Assembly (NCBI GenBank): GCA_033675265.1
Contig: JAUJYZ010001161.1
Coordinates: 33,501 to 97,500, forward strand
Length of the DNA: 64,000 bases
Reading direction: 5' to 3'
From: Actinostola sp. cb2023
Taxonomy: Eukaryota; Cnidaria; Anthozoa; Actiniaria; Actinostolidae
Shown: piece after piece, positions 1 through 11,245 of the stretch
Numbering within the stretch: the stretch's first letter is position 1
How the letters are laid out: each line of letters opens with the position of its first letter
Position numbers and translations under genes: made by a program
Notes under the pieces: generated by a model
What the model saw: the letters and a program-made list of their open reading frames with translations, nothing else
What the model was told of the DNA's origin: nothing
The model's database searches: none

Positions 1-1007
1 ATCAACGAATTTTCATATAGCGTTATATGGCGAGGTCCCAGACAGCCGCATTTTATTGGAAATTCAAGATCATTATCTTTATGTACTCTAGAGATATCAA
101 TTATCAAAACTGTGTCTCCGTTTATCGATACGTTTCCCCGTTGCTTTTTTATCTGCCGCGAAACGTTCGGTACGCTAAAAATACATCGTTTTTACTAATC
201 AGTTAATAACTCGTGAAATAATTAAAATATCGAAAATCGGAGATACATTTTGAAGAATGATAATCAGAGATGAAATCCTAAAAATCTCAGCTGAATCAAA
301 TAAAACCCGTTTGTTTAGGAGCTCAAAATAACACCCGTATTTTCGTCAATTTGCTCTTTGAGAAATAGCCCAAAATGTTTTTCAAGTAAAGTGGCGCCTT
401 TGTTTGCACAAGTGACGATAATCCACCACAAATATGTGATTCAATACCTGATGACATATGGATGACATTCATAAGAAGATCGCCTTACAGTTCGTAGCGA
501 AGTAACACAACGAGGCAGGAAAGCAAAGTTACTGCTAGCGGTAAATACGAGCACTTTGACCGGGAGTGGTTTGGCATCATTATTCAAGGATATTTTGAGT
601 GAGCAGTTACGATTTTTGTATACTTTCTTCACATCTGAATCTTTGTGGAAAGTCTGTTGCGTGAGTGCTGTTAATCATGACAGCTTGCTTGTCAACATCT
701 TTTTGCATCAAATGAAATCCAAAATTCGTTTTTTGAATATAACTTTTTAGGAAAAATTTATTTTTAGATTTTTATTTTTGGAGATGATAGATAATATTCA
801 ATTTAATTTGATTGTCAAAAAAAATCAAAACCGGTGGTTTGAAAGTTTTTTGGGGTATACCCTGATACCTTAAATGGTCTTTCGCCCCTTTCTCTACATA
901 CAAATATCTTGCCATCAAGTGTCCATGTATTGTACCATTTGTTCATCTTCGATTTCTTTCTGACTTCCATATATAGCTTTCGTCTTGAATAGGTTTTAAC
1001 CTAAAAC
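1..1007. other. No gene recognised
   Basis: AT-rich sequence. The short open frames here have no recognisable domain, repeat or splice context. I see no tandem repeat or inverted-repeat boundary. Confidence 0.5.
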
Positions 1008-1649
1008 TTAAAAGTTTTCATTAATATATACTGCGTTAGCTCCATTTAACTCAGAGCTATGATTTATAATCCCTCTCAACTTTCTTCTTGCCAGATATAT
1101 ACTCTGTTTGGTCTTGTGCGACTTGAATTTTGCAATGATGGGCATGGGTTTGGCTTTTGAAGGGAGGCGATGCACTATATCAATATCATCTTCGTCGATG
1201 TCAATGCCAACGATTTCGGCAACCTTGATCATCACTTCTTCCAGATCCTCTTCGCTTGACTCTGGAATACCGTGAACCTCTATCTTGTTTACGAGAATAC
1301 ATCTTAAGCTCGACATGTTTGTCTTCTAACGATTCGATCTTCTTTTGCGCCCCCTTCAGCTCCTCATTACTCTCGTTAAGAACTCCAGTAAGGTGTTGCA
1401 CTTGTGATTTTAGTGACCTGTTATCCTTGATTAGATCTTCGACCACATTACATTGGTAATTTAGAGATGTTCTATGTAATCGTTTCTTAGTGAGTTGGTA
1501 TCTTTCAGAAGTGCGTCTGTTTTACTTTGTACATCCATAAGCACTGCAAATATAGCTTCCAGCGTGGGTTTTGGTTCTTTGTCATCCATTCTTCGTTGCT
1601 TTGGCTGCGGAGATTTTGTTTCACACTCGGATGATGAAGTCGATAACAA
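1008..1649 (-). pseudogene. LINE ORF1-like remnant (coiled coil plus RRM-like domain)
   Basis: Three minus-strand open pieces read in order from high to low coordinate but in different frames: 1649-1461, then 1446-1201, then 1316-1008. The first is a charged Lys/Pro-rich leader. The second is heptad-like and rich in Glu, Lys, Leu and Ser, as expected of a coiled coil. The third contains the phrase HGIPESSEEDLEE and a late VHRLP motif. This layout (coiled coil followed by an RRM-like and C-terminal domain) is that of the nucleic-acid chaperone ORF1 proteins of L1-type and related LINEs, which bind element RNA. At least two frameshifts separate the pieces, so it is dead. No RT partner follows it. 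I infer the family from architecture and phrase similarity only. Confidence 0.55.
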
Positions 1650-1750
1650 ATCTTCTCTCGTTCTACGGACTCCCTTATTTGTGGTATCATTAAGGCTGAG
1701 ATATTACTTATATTTCATGGGGAAATGGTTAGGAGTTCAGAGACGGTTAC

Positions 1751-1873
1751 TGTAGTAACCTGGGCCCTAGTCACGTGCGAGTTTTCCCTCGTGCTCCTCG
1801 GAGCTGCCATGTTTGATACCGTACTTGGTTTGAGATTAAAGTTTGTTTAGATCCACCGTATCTCGGTTCACTT
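1751..1873 (+). repeat. 5' LTR of the Ty3/gypsy element, 3' end lost
   Basis: Matches 5945-6067 almost base for base. It diverges after TTCACTT: the 3' LTR continues to ACTACA, whereas here the sequence passes directly into gag codons. The LTR end, primer binding site and leader are therefore missing. Confidence 0.88.
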
Positions 1874-1879
1874 CACTTT

Positions 1880-3511
1880 TTGGCTACTGTCGGAGCCAAA
1901 ACATACAAGCTTATCAGGAATTTGTTCACTCCTGATCAACCGAAAGATAAAAGTTATGAAGACCTTGCGAAGCGATTGCAAGAATTTTACAAACCCCAAC
2001 CGTCGGTCATCGTTCAACGCTTCAGATTCAACACTCACACTCAGGAAAATGGTGAGTCCATTTCTACATTCCTAGCAGAACTTAGGAGTCTATCAGAATA
2101 CTGTGATTTTGGTCCAACACTGGAAGAAATGCTGCGTGATCGTTTAGTTTGTGGTACAAACAACGACAAAATCCAGAAACGACTTCTGGCGGAGCCCAAA
2201 TTGAGTCTTAAGAGAGCACTACAGTTGGCATTAGCGATAGAAACGGCTGAAAAAGACGCAGTAGATTTACACAAGGGTTTAAAAAGTGAAATATGTCCAA
2301 ATGTAAACAAGTTTGAAAGCAAGCCCATAAACCACAGGAAGCCCGCATCCAATAATAATAAGCCATGCTATCATTGTAATGGGCCGCACGTCTCTAACGT
2401 ATGTTATCATAAGAATGCTAAGTGTTATGCTTGTGGTAAGCAGGGCCACGTCTCCCGTGCATGTCGAAGTAAGGGAGATGCCAGCAAACCACAGCCGCAT
2501 AAATCACAGGGTACCCATCGCATGCAGGGAGAGGAAGTGAACTCTGACGAAGAAGATGCAGGACCGTACACTTTTTACACAGTAAGAAGTAGTCGCTCTC
2601 CACCATATCAGGTGAACATTGAATTAAATGGTAAAGATTTGCAAATGGAGCTAGACACAGGAGCCTCGCTATCGATTATCAGTGCCAAAACATATGAAAC
2701 CTTGTGGGGAGGGGAAGACCGACCACCCTTGCAGAACACTAACATTGTACTACAAACCTACACAGGAGAGAAGATTAACCCAAAGGGAATTATTGAAGTG
2801 TCGGTCGCTTATGGGAAGCAAAACGTCAAGTTACCCTTACATGTAGTAGAAGGAAAAGGCTCCGCCCTCCTTGGTCGAGACTGGTTAGAGAAAATACAGC
2901 TCGATTGGCCCACGATTAAAATAATATCACAAGACACGAAACTGGAAGACGTCGTCAACAGCTACCCCCAGTTGTTTGAAGAGGGACTTGGTACCTTGAA
3001 GGGAAAGAAGGCGAGAATTCATGTAGACCCAGGCACTAAACCAGAATTCTACAGAGCGAGACCAGTACCATATACTCTGCGAGAGAAGATTGAACAAGAG
3101 CTGGAGAGGCTGCAAAAAGAAGGTACCATTGAACCTGTACAGTACTCCGATTGGGCCACGTCCATCGTCCCTGTTGTCAAGTCTGACGGTACAATTAGAC
3201 TCTGTGGCGATTATAAGCTCACGGTCAACAAGGTCTCAACATTAGATGCCTATCCTATTCCCAAGATCGATGACCTCTACACAAAGCTAGCTGGGGGTAA
3301 AACCTTAACAGAGCTTGATCTAAGTCATGCCTATGAGCAGATGTTACTGGACGACGACTCCAAGCAGTATGTGACGATCAATACACACCAAGGCCTATAC
3401 AGATATAATCGTCTACCATATGGTGTTTCATCGGCACTGGGAATTTTCCAGAGGACTATGGAGACCCTTCTTCAGGGTATTCCATGCGTAGGAGTGTTTC
3501 TATATAGATAA
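1880..3511 (+). pseudogene. Ty3/gypsy gag-protease-RT fragment
   Basis: An open frame of about 543 codons that has no ATG at its start (the first codon is TTG) and continues from the LTR junction, so the gag N-terminus is missing. It contains a retrotransposon gag core, then two CCHC zinc knuckles at about residues 163-195 (CX2CX3HX4C, CX2CX4HX4C), a retropepsin motif LDTGAS at about residue 258, and reverse-transcriptase blocks including the LCGDY and LPYGV regions. The frame breaks at 3490-3511, within the segment that should hold the catalytic YxDD box, and downstream RT continues in the +1 frame. Gag and pol share one frame without a stop between them. Confidence 0.9.
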
Positions 3512-3620
3512 CATTCTCATTACTGGACGCACAGAAGAAGAGCACCTGAAAAACATCAATGAAACTCTCAAACGCTTATCAGAAGCTGGTCTACGACTTA
3601 AAACCAAGAAATGTAACTTC

Positions 3621-5903
3621 ATGAAAGCATCGCTGGAATGCCTTGGTTATCGAGTAGACGCCGAAGGATTTCACCCTGTGGAAGCCAAAGTAAAAGCCGT
3701 CAAGGACGCGCCAACACCTAAGCATGTCTCAGAATTGAAGTCATTCCTGGGAATGATAAATTTTTATGGTAAGTTCCTGCCAAACCTACAATCAGCGACA
3801 AAATTGAATGACACCCCCTTGTTATATGTCTCCAAAATGGCTTTTTAAGATAAATCAATATTCAACCCGTCCTCCCCCCTGCCCCCTTTGTTCAATGTTG
3901 TTTTTTTCTCAATTTTTTTTGGGCGGAACATTGTCTACCTCAACATTGAATAGGGGAAGGGGGATGGAACATTTATAACTCCCCATAAGGGGCTTATTCC
4001 GTCAAATTCACCTTTAAAAACAATTTAGTATCTAAGAGTGTCATCTATTTTGTCGCCAATTGTAGCTTCAACGCTAGAACCTTTACACGTTCTTCTGCGT
4101 CAAAACCACACCTGGAAATGGGGAAACGGACAGGAAAAGGCTTTCCAAGCTGCCAAAGACCTTCTGCAGTCATCACGTCTGCTGGTTCATTATGACCAAA
4201 CCCAAGAGCTTGTACTTTCTTGTGACGCTTCTCCCTATGGAGTTGGTGCGGTTCTGGCACAAGTCATGGAGGCTGGTTCTGAGAAACCAGTATCTTATGC
4301 TTCCAGAACGCTATCCAAAGCGGAGAAGAACTACTCCCAACTACACAAAGAGGCACTAGCAGTTGTTTTCGCAGTCAAGAAGTTTCATCAGTTCTTATAT
4401 GGCCGTCATTTCAAGATTTACACGGATCACAAACCGCTATTAGGTTTGTTGAGCTCGGATAAAGCTATTCCACCAATGGCATCAGGCAGAGTGCAAAGGT
4501 GGGCCCTAACACTCTCAGCTTATGAATACGATTTGGTCTACAGACCTGGACGAGAAAATGGTAACGCCGACGCGCTGAGTAGACTACCCCTTCCGGTAGA
4601 ATCCAAGTCAACACCAGTTCCGGGGGAGATTATCAACCTGATGGAAACCATTAACACTAGCCCGGTGGACGCCACAAAGATCGAGCATTGGACAGCTCGC
4701 GATCTACTCCTATCACAAGTGCTGAAGTATGTTCAACATGGATGGCCTGAACATGTTGAGAACGATGGTTTGAAACCATATTTCACGAGAAGAAATGAGT
4801 TGAGTCTCCATGCAGGATGCCTCCTATGGGGATCACGAGTCATACTCCCTCCGCAAGGAAGAGAAGAAATGTTGAAGGTACTACACGAAAATCATCTTGG
4901 GATCTCAAGAATGAAGAGCTTAGCGCGAAGCTATGTGTGGTGGCCGAAACTTGACGAAGCTTTGGAAAAGACAGCCAAAGGATGTGAAGTATGCCAAGCT
5001 CATCAGAAAAACCCAGTCAGAGCACCTCTACATCCGTGGCGATGGCCTCCTAGACCTTGGTCAAGAGTCCACATTGACTACGCAGGACCATTTATGGGGA
5101 AGATGTTCCTCCTCATCATCGACGCACATTCCAAGTGGTTAGACATCCACATCGTCAATTCAGCTACTACAGAATCAACCGTTGAGAAACTAAGAATGAC
5201 ATTCTCCACCCATGGTCTACCGGAGATGATTGTAACCGACAACGGTTCTGTATTCACCAGCGAAGAGTTCAAGATCTTCACCAAGAGGAATTGAATTAAA
5301 CATGTCACATCGTCCCCCTACCACCCTGCGACTAACGGATTGGTAGAACGGGCGGTACAGACCTTCAAACAAGGTATGAAGAAGCAACAGGATGGCACCA
5401 TCCAGACAAAACTGTCTCGGTTCTTATTTAGTTACCGTAATACTCCTCAAACTACTACCGGCGAGACACCAACGCAACTACGATGGGGACGAAGTCTGAG
5501 ATCACACTTAGATCTTCTTCAACCAGACACAGAAAGAAAAGTCCAACAAAGCCAAGACGACCAAATCAAGCAACACGACAAGAACGCTCGAGCAAAACCC
5601 TTAGCAGTGAACGACAAGGTCCTAGCTCGTAATTATTCTGGACAACCAAAGTGGCTACCCGGTATCATTATCGAAGAAAGTGGTCCAGTGTCAGAAAAGA
5701 TAGAACTTGAAGATGGTACTTTCATGAAACGCCACCACGACCAGCTACTACCACGCCAAGATTCCCCAGAGACAGAGGAGTTACCGCTTGAAGTTAAGGA
5801 CACAGCTACCCCCGTCTCACCGTCTGGAAGTACTCCCAATAGTCCTTCATTGGAACGCCGTTACCCCATTAGGGAGCATAGAGCTCCAGAGCGTTTCCAA
5901 TGA
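3621..5903 (+). pseudogene. Ty3/gypsy RT thumb, RNase H and integrase, interrupted
   Basis: Continues the pol gene after the RT frameshift. 3621-3786 encodes the RT thumb/connection with the FLGMINFYG motif. The MITE at 3787-4064 intervenes. 4065-5294 then gives RNase H (CDASPYGVGA, TDHKPL, NADALSR) and integrase: an HHCC zinc module, the first catalytic Asp in HIDYAGPF and the second in TDNGS. A TGA at 5292-5294 interrupts the catalytic core, and the same frame resumes with SPYHPATNG and the catalytic Glu in LVERAVQ, running to a stop at 5901-5903 after a Pro-rich tail. There is one nonsense codon and no frameshift in this half. Confidence 0.88.
3787..4064. mobile_element. Tc1/mariner-like MITE inserted in the gypsy pol gene
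   Basis: Ends are TACAATCAGCGACAAAAT on the left and its near inverted complement ATTTTGTCGCCAATTGTA on the right, with TA at both outer edges as for Tc1/mariner. Removing it with one TA leaves an in-frame codon series between RT and RNase H, which confirms the insertion boundaries. The interior has no ORF. Confidence 0.88.
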
Positions 5904-5933
5904 CATTTGTTTATTGTTATGTTTATTAAACTA

Positions 5934-5944
5934 GGGTGGAGGGA
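5934..5944 (+). other. Polypurine tract of the gypsy element
   Basis: GGGTGGAGGGA directly abuts the first base of the 3' LTR, the standard place for plus-strand priming. Confidence 0.75.
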
Positions 5945-6074
5945 TGTAGTAACCTGGGCCCTAGTCACGTGCGAGTTTTTCCTCGTGCTCCTCGGAGCTG
6001 CCATGTTTGATACCGTACTTGGTTTGAGATTAAAGTTTGTTTAGATCCACCGTATCTCGGTTCACTTTACTACA
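5945..6074 (+). repeat. 3' LTR of the Ty3/gypsy element
   Basis: A 130-bp repeat beginning TGTAG and ending CTACA. It is a near-identical partner of the copy at 1751 and is followed by the GTTAC target duplicate. This is a short LTR. The AGATTAAAG stretch could be part of a promoter or processing signal, but nothing proves it. Confidence 0.9.
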
Positions 6075-6079
6075 GTTAC

Positions 6080-6682
6080 AGAGGCGTCCTTCCTTCAGAC
6101 TCTATTGTTATACCATCTTTGCGCCAAAACGTGCAGTAAACTTCGTTAAACAAAACGTCTTACTGCAGACAGCGTGGCACAGCAACCAAGCCCATAACAA
6201 TTGAATAAGAACATCAAAATAGTTTTGAACCTAATAAAGCAATGACCTGAAAGTGGATAATGGACAAGACCACAACAAAAGCAAAAACCACAGCTAAAGA
6301 CCGGCTTGGATAGATAAGTGTTTCGTAGAAAGTCAAGATGAATACCGTAAAGTTCCGAAAATAGCGACCCCCCGAATGTAGCGACCCCCCCGAAAGTAAC
6401 AGTAAAAAATTATGCTTGCTAACAAATCCCGAAAGTAACGATCCCCCGAAAGTAGCTGTAGAAACTACCACAAATAATTGTGTCTCTTCCTTCGACTCCA
6501 TTCAGTCCTCGCCCGTACAGCCTAGTGCGCATGTCTGTCACGCGCTCTTCTAATTAATGTAACGCTACGACATTACATCTCTTCCTTCCTCTAGAGAAAA
6601 TGTTCATGTCCTTATCTATATAACGTATGAAACTCAAAACAGTTAGTAAATAACAATGACTGCATGTGACATTGTACATTGT
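6080..6682. other. No gene recognised
   Basis: Contains short irregular repeats of GCGACCCCCCGAAAGTA type at about 6355-6460. No coding motif or complete inverted repeat could be bounded. Confidence 0.5.
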
Positions 6683-9024
6683 TCAAGTAGAATAGTCATT
6701 CAAGTATCCAGGAGCTCTCTGGTTTCTTGATGGTCTTCGCAAGGGAGGTGTTGATCCTGGATCCTGTGGATCAGCATTCGACTCTTGACTTGATGTCTCA
6801 TCATTCTCGTTGTTTGGGTGGAGTTCCTCCTCATCATCACTTAACGTGATTGGTACTTGTGTGCTAGAGAGTATTTTCTTGAAGAAGGATGTGTTTCTGG
6901 TCACAGTGTACTCTGCGTTGTGAGCTGTAATCATGCTTCCTTTCTTTTCTTTTTCTCCCAATGGTTCAGGTTTAAACGGTGTTGACATCTTGTTCTTCTT
7001 TGGTTGTTTGACTAGTACTTTGTCACCAACTTTGAGGTCTGACGCTCTGGCATGGTTATGTCTGTCTGCATACTCTTTCATCTGTTCTTTCCTCTTGGCG
7101 TCATTTTGTCTGACTTCTGGTCATGCTTGATCCTGTTGTAGTCGAGGCATTGTAGCTCTCAACTTTCTTCCATTCAACAATTCTGAAGGTGATTTTCCTG
7201 TAGTACTATGGGGTGTTGCTCTGTATTGTCGCAGAAAGGTGAAAAGCTCTTGTCTCCAGCTTTTGTGGTCTATGACAGCAGTCCTAATGGCTTTCTCTAG
7301 GGTTCACATCAATCTTTCTGCCTCGCCATTTGCTCTAGGCCATATTGGTGTTATCTTACGATGGTTAAAGCCAATATGAGTAGCAAACATTTGAAAGTTC
7401 TCACTGTTGAAAGGTGGCCCATTGTCGGTTCTGACTACATCTGGAATTCCTTGTCTGGCAAAAATGCTGTCTAGATGTGGAATTACTGCCTTCGCCGAGG
7501 TCGACCTCAAGATTTAAACCTCTGGAAATCTGCTAAAATCATCTACGACCACTAGTAGGTAGTCCCCGTTGGGAAAGGGACCACAGAAGTCTATGGACAG
7601 TTCTTGCCATGGTCCTTGTGGTAGAGTGGACATCTTTAAAGGTTCACATGCTGGGCTTGAGTTATGATTTGCTGCTTGACATAGTAGGCATTGATTAATC
7701 ATATCTTCAACCATTCCGTCTATTCCTGAGAGTCTCGCAGGAGGCGATTTGTCTTGACTTTGCCTTGATGACCTCTATGGGCAAGCATAATCATTCGTTG
7801 ACGTAGGGTTTCAGGAACTATTATGCGAGTACCTCTCAAAATCACTCCATTTGCCACAGTTAGCTCTTGTTTGACTTGCTGAAATTCACGGACATCTCTT
7901 CCGGCTTCATACCATCTTTGAGTGGCTATCACTTTTGCCAGGTTTTGCAGTGTATGATCTTTTGCTGTTGCATCCTGAATCTCCTGGAGAGTAACTGCAT
8001 TGGGTACAGCGTTTGCAGTAACGAAATTGACATAACTATCAACTCTTGACAAATGATTAGGACTGGTGGAATGTTTTGGATCTGGATGCCGGCTCACGTA
8101 ATCAGCGGGATTATCTGCCCCTGGTCTGTAGACCACTGTGATCTTGTATGGTTGTAAGCGCAGCTGTAATCTCTCAAGTCTTGCAGTTGCTTTGCAGGTT
8201 GACTTGTTGAAGATTGTTTCAAGTGGTTTATGATCAGTGATGGCTTGGAAGGATGATCCATGAAGATATAAATGGAAGTGTTCAGTTCCCCAGACTACTG
8301 CCAGCGCTTCTCTTTCCGTCTGACTGTAGCGGCTTTCACAATCGGTGGGGGAGCGGCTTGCATATGCTACAATGTTTCTTCCTTGATCCTGTGTCACTTG
8401 TGCTAGAATAACCCCAAGTTCGACTGGGCTGGCATCAACAATCAGTTCAGTTTTGAGCAGTGGATCGAAGTACTTCATTACTTCAGGAGCTGCCATGCTA
8501 GCTTTGAGAGAGGCAAATGCATGTTGTTGATCTGGTCGCCACACCCACTTTTTGTGAGTTGACGAATGGGAGCAGAGATGGATGCAAAGTCCTTGATGAA
8601 ACGTGCTAGGTATTGTGCAAAACCTAAGAAACTGCGTGCTTCGTTGGCGTTCTTTGAGGGGCTTGTGTTTATCAGCGATGATATTTACTTGTCATCTGCG
8701 CTGATGCCTTCTGCAGAAAAGTGATGACCAAAGAAGTCAATGGATGACTGGTTAAAGAAACACTTGTCTGGGTTATTTGCAGTTAGATTGTTATCTCTCA
8801 TTCTCTGGAGGACAGCTCGAAGTGCATTGTCATGATCATCTTGTTGCTTGCCAAAAAAATATATCTTGCTGAAAACAGTTGACCCATTAAGATCAACAAT
8901 TAGATCTTCCACTGTGGGCACTGGGTGTTGTTCTCGTTCTATGGCTTCATTGGCAGCTCTCATGTCGGCACATACGTATTCCTACTTTCTTGGGGACTAT
9001 CACTATGGGTGAGACCCAAGGAGT
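6683..9024 (-). pseudogene. Second Ty3/gypsy pol remnant, minus strand
   Basis: Reading from high to low coordinate: start of RT (TPWVSPIVIVPKK, 9024-8980), then RADMRAANEAI-like RT sequence (8963-8685) with an internal loss that removes the palm including the catalytic box. Next come RT thumb/RNase H (8544-7720: VDASPVELGV, TDHKPLE, NPADYVSRH), the integrase zinc module and first Asp (7714-7514: IDFCGPFPNGD), the second Asp and Glu (7510-7304: TDNGPPF, RANGEAERL) and the integrase C-terminal tail (7081-6683). At least four frame changes or stops separate these pieces. No LTR could be identified on either side. The 5' side ends exactly where the GGCTATC satellite begins. It is a different lineage from the element at 1.7-6.1 kb. 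Confidence 0.88.
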
Positions 9025-9358
9025 CGGCTATCGGCTATCGGCTATCGGCTATCGGCTATCGGCTATCGGCTATCGGCTATCAGGCTATCAGGCTATCAGG
9101 CTATCAGGCTATCAGGCTATCAGGCTATCGGCTATCGGCTATCAGGCTATCAGGCTATCAGGCTATCAGGCTATCAGGCTATCAGGCTATCGGCTATCGG
9201 CTATCGGCTATCGGCTATCGGCTATCGGCTATCGGCTATCGGCTATCGGCTATCGGCTATCGGCTATCGGCTATCGGCTACCAGGCTACCAGGCTATCAG
9301 CTATCAGACTATCGACTATCAGTCCATTGGCTATCAGGCTATTGGCTATCAGGCTATT
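9025..9358. repeat. (GGCTATC)n / (AGGCTATC)n tandem satellite
   Basis: Blocks of a 7-mer CGGCTAT alternate with blocks of an 8-mer CAGGCTAT, ending in diverged copies. Its open frames are artefacts of the repeat. Confidence 0.95.
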
Positions 9359-9361
9359 GAC

Positions 9362-9462
9362 TCGTAGGCTCGTAGGCTCGTAGGCTCGTAGGCTCGTAGG
9401 CTCGTAGGCTCGTAGGCTCGTAGGCTCGTAGGCTCGTAGGCTCGTAGGCTCGTAGGCTCGTA
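9362..9462. repeat. (CGTAGGCT)n tandem satellite
   Basis: About twelve near-perfect 8-bp units directly after the GGCTATC block. The shared AGGCT core suggests it arose from the neighbouring array by a point change and re-expansion. Confidence 0.93.
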
Positions 9463-9898
9463 TTCAAATGAACATATAAGCGCTGTTAGAGTTACCTTGC
9501 AGTTGTATGTGACTAGTAAACAGGGAAAATACTTTATAAAAACAGAAAAAGTAGTGCAAAATGCTCCTAGAAAACTCGGCAAAAATACAAGACACATGGG
9601 CGAAAAATTCACTTCGGATACATTTTGTCTCGAATCGCTACCAGGCCCCGCGCGCCCCTTAACTCTGACTTGGCTTATTACGTCGGAAGTAAACCGCTCC
9701 TATATTGCTATAGTCCCAATTCAAACGGCCTTTTTGATTGGTCGAGAACGTGTCATGGAACAAAACTCACTTAGGCGAAGACAATTCACTAACGCCCTAG
9801 GGAGACAACAGTTTGAATTTTGGACTTGCACGTGAACAGCTCGTGCACCTTGAGAGCGCGGCAAATTTGTGTGCAGACGCGTCAAGCAAATACTGAAA
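9463..9898. other. No gene recognised
   Basis: One open frame (9497-9835) has no recognisable motif and no splice or promoter context. Confidence 0.4.
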
Positions 9899-10277
9899 TT
9901 AAAGCCCGGGTCAAACGTGAACGCAAGTCAATGCAAGTCCCTGCAAGTTGCAGTAACTTGCATGTAGCCGGTTGATGCAAGTTCATATATTTCTTTACCG
10001 ATAATTGTTCTTAATTTTTGGGCCTATTTTTTCTACTTTTTGAACGATCATCCGAGCTATCGGACTACTAACTGTGGTTTATTCGTTCGGCTGAATTGCG
10101 AAGACACTTTCAGTAACTTGCGTTAGCCGTTCAAACGGTGAAAAACTTGCAGCGACTTGCACGGACCTGCGCTCGAATTTGAGCGTGTTCAAACTTGCAG
10201 CAAGTCGATGCAAGTCCCTGCAAATTAGCGGTCAAACTTCTACTTGCGACTTGCGTTCACGTTTGACCGGGGCTTAA
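9899..10277. mobile_element. MITE with TTAA flanks
   Basis: Bounded by TTAA at 9899-9902 and 10274-10277. The inner ends GCCCGGGTCAAACGTGAACG and CGTTCACGTTTGACCGGGGC are inverted complements with few mismatches. The interior carries many irregular TGCAAGT/ACTTGCA words, themselves partly inverted. TTAA flanks suggest a piggyBac-type donor. No ORF. Confidence 0.75.
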
Positions 10278-10319
10278 GAGTCATTTTACAACCATGTCCG
10301 CCACACTACGTTTCGCATT

Positions 10320-10860
10320 GAGAACTAAAAAAAAGGCAAAAGCTCAAAGTCAACCAACAAGGCAACACAGAATGCTGTCAAAACTCTTAGAGAGTTTTGT
10401 ATAAAGAGCACAATTTACAAGAAAACTCCGAACAACTGAACAAATCAGACCTCAATTCTTTGCTCACGAAATTCTACAGGAGTGCCAGAAAATCTCAAAG
10501 ACTTCTTTGTTGGGAATACGCTACGGTATTTCTCGATACTTACAACAGGAAAAAGGTTTTAGGATCATCGAAGATGAAGCGTTTTCACCGGCTGTTGAAG
10601 CATTTTCTGCTGCAACTACGGAACTAAAACAACAAAAGTTAATTATCATCCCGAAATAACACAAACTGACTTCCAAAAGCTCTACAGCTCCTTCGTCGTT
10701 ACGCAGCCAAGTGATCTTCTTTCTAAATGTTTATTTGACATTGTTTATTTCCTGGTAAGAAGAGATCGAGAAAATTTACGTGAACATACAAAGTCAACGT
10801 TTGCTGTCGCGGTTGACCGAGTCGATGATTCTTCTTACGACTCGTCATCAGTGATGGCCG
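10320..10860 (+). pseudogene. Crypton/DUF3504-like tyrosine recombinase fragment, decayed
   Basis: One frame (10397-10627) contains LNSLLTKFYRSARK, resembling the start of the SAM-like core domain in Crypton-derived (DUF3504, ZMYM/QRICH1-like) proteins. A second frame, 10650-10830, reads ITQTDFQKLYSSF and then FDIVYFLVRRDRENLRE, the most characteristic stretch of that family. The pieces are in different frames with stops between. No catalytic C-terminus follows; the MITE at 10861 cuts the sequence. Assignment rests on remembered family phrases. Confidence 0.5.
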
Positions 10861-11147
10861 TATATAGCTAATTGCATAATCGTTGTCGGGTCGAAAATCA
10901 TGAAAGCTATGACCAAAAGGAATTCTGGGAAATTAAAACTCTCAAATAAAACCGTCAAATCATCGACCTTTTTATCCAGACTTGTAGGATCTTAGTTAAA
11001 TAGCTCATATACCTTCAAAACTACGAGAACATTGAATATATCTGTATGTAATGTGGTTCATGAACTGATTTCCCATCCATCCTTACGGTCTCAGCTTCTA
11101 TGATTTATGATTTTCGACCCGACAACGATTATGCAATTAGCTATATA
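10861..11147. mobile_element. Foldback MITE, family G (copy 1)
   Basis: Terminal inverted repeats of about 40 bp start TATATAGCTAATTGCATAAT and end with the complement. The interior is non-coding. A second copy in the opposite orientation lies at 34,138-34,411. Confidence 0.88.
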
Positions 11148-11245
11148 CGAAAAGCCTAAGAGTACACTGTGTCCAGTTAAATCCTTTGAGCTGTATTCAT
11201 CAAAGCTACACCCCGATGCTGATTGGATGAAATATAACGCATGCG

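Larger units (their letters stand above)
1746..6079 (+). mobile_element. Ty3/gypsy LTR retrotransposon, decayed, with both LTRs and target duplication
   Basis: Two near-identical terminal repeats begin TGTAGTAACCTGGGCCC at 1751 and 5945. The 3' copy ends CTACA and is followed by GTTAC (6075-6079), which matches GTTAC at 1746-1750 before the 5' copy: a 5-bp target duplication typical of LTR integration. Between them, in Ty3 order, lie gag zinc knuckles, protease, reverse transcriptase, RNase H and integrase. A purine run, GGGTGGAGGGA, sits directly upstream of the 3' LTR as a polypurine tract. The element is inactive: the 5' end is deleted into gag, the RT carries a frameshift, a 278-bp MITE sits between RT and RNase H, and integrase carries an in-frame stop. 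Confidence 0.92.

Noticed and set aside
441..750. Overlapping short frames near the window start
   Set aside because: About 60 codons each, on opposite strands, with no motif, splice or promoter support.
1880..1882. Start of gag at 1,880
   Set aside because: The codon is TTG. The frame opens from a deletion junction and homology indicates a missing N-terminus.
8925..9383. YRLSAIG-repeat frames
   Set aside because: Translations of the GGCTATC satellite.
9025..9462. CRISPR-like regular array
   Set aside because: Pure 7/8-bp tandem repeats with no unique spacers, in a eukaryotic genome.
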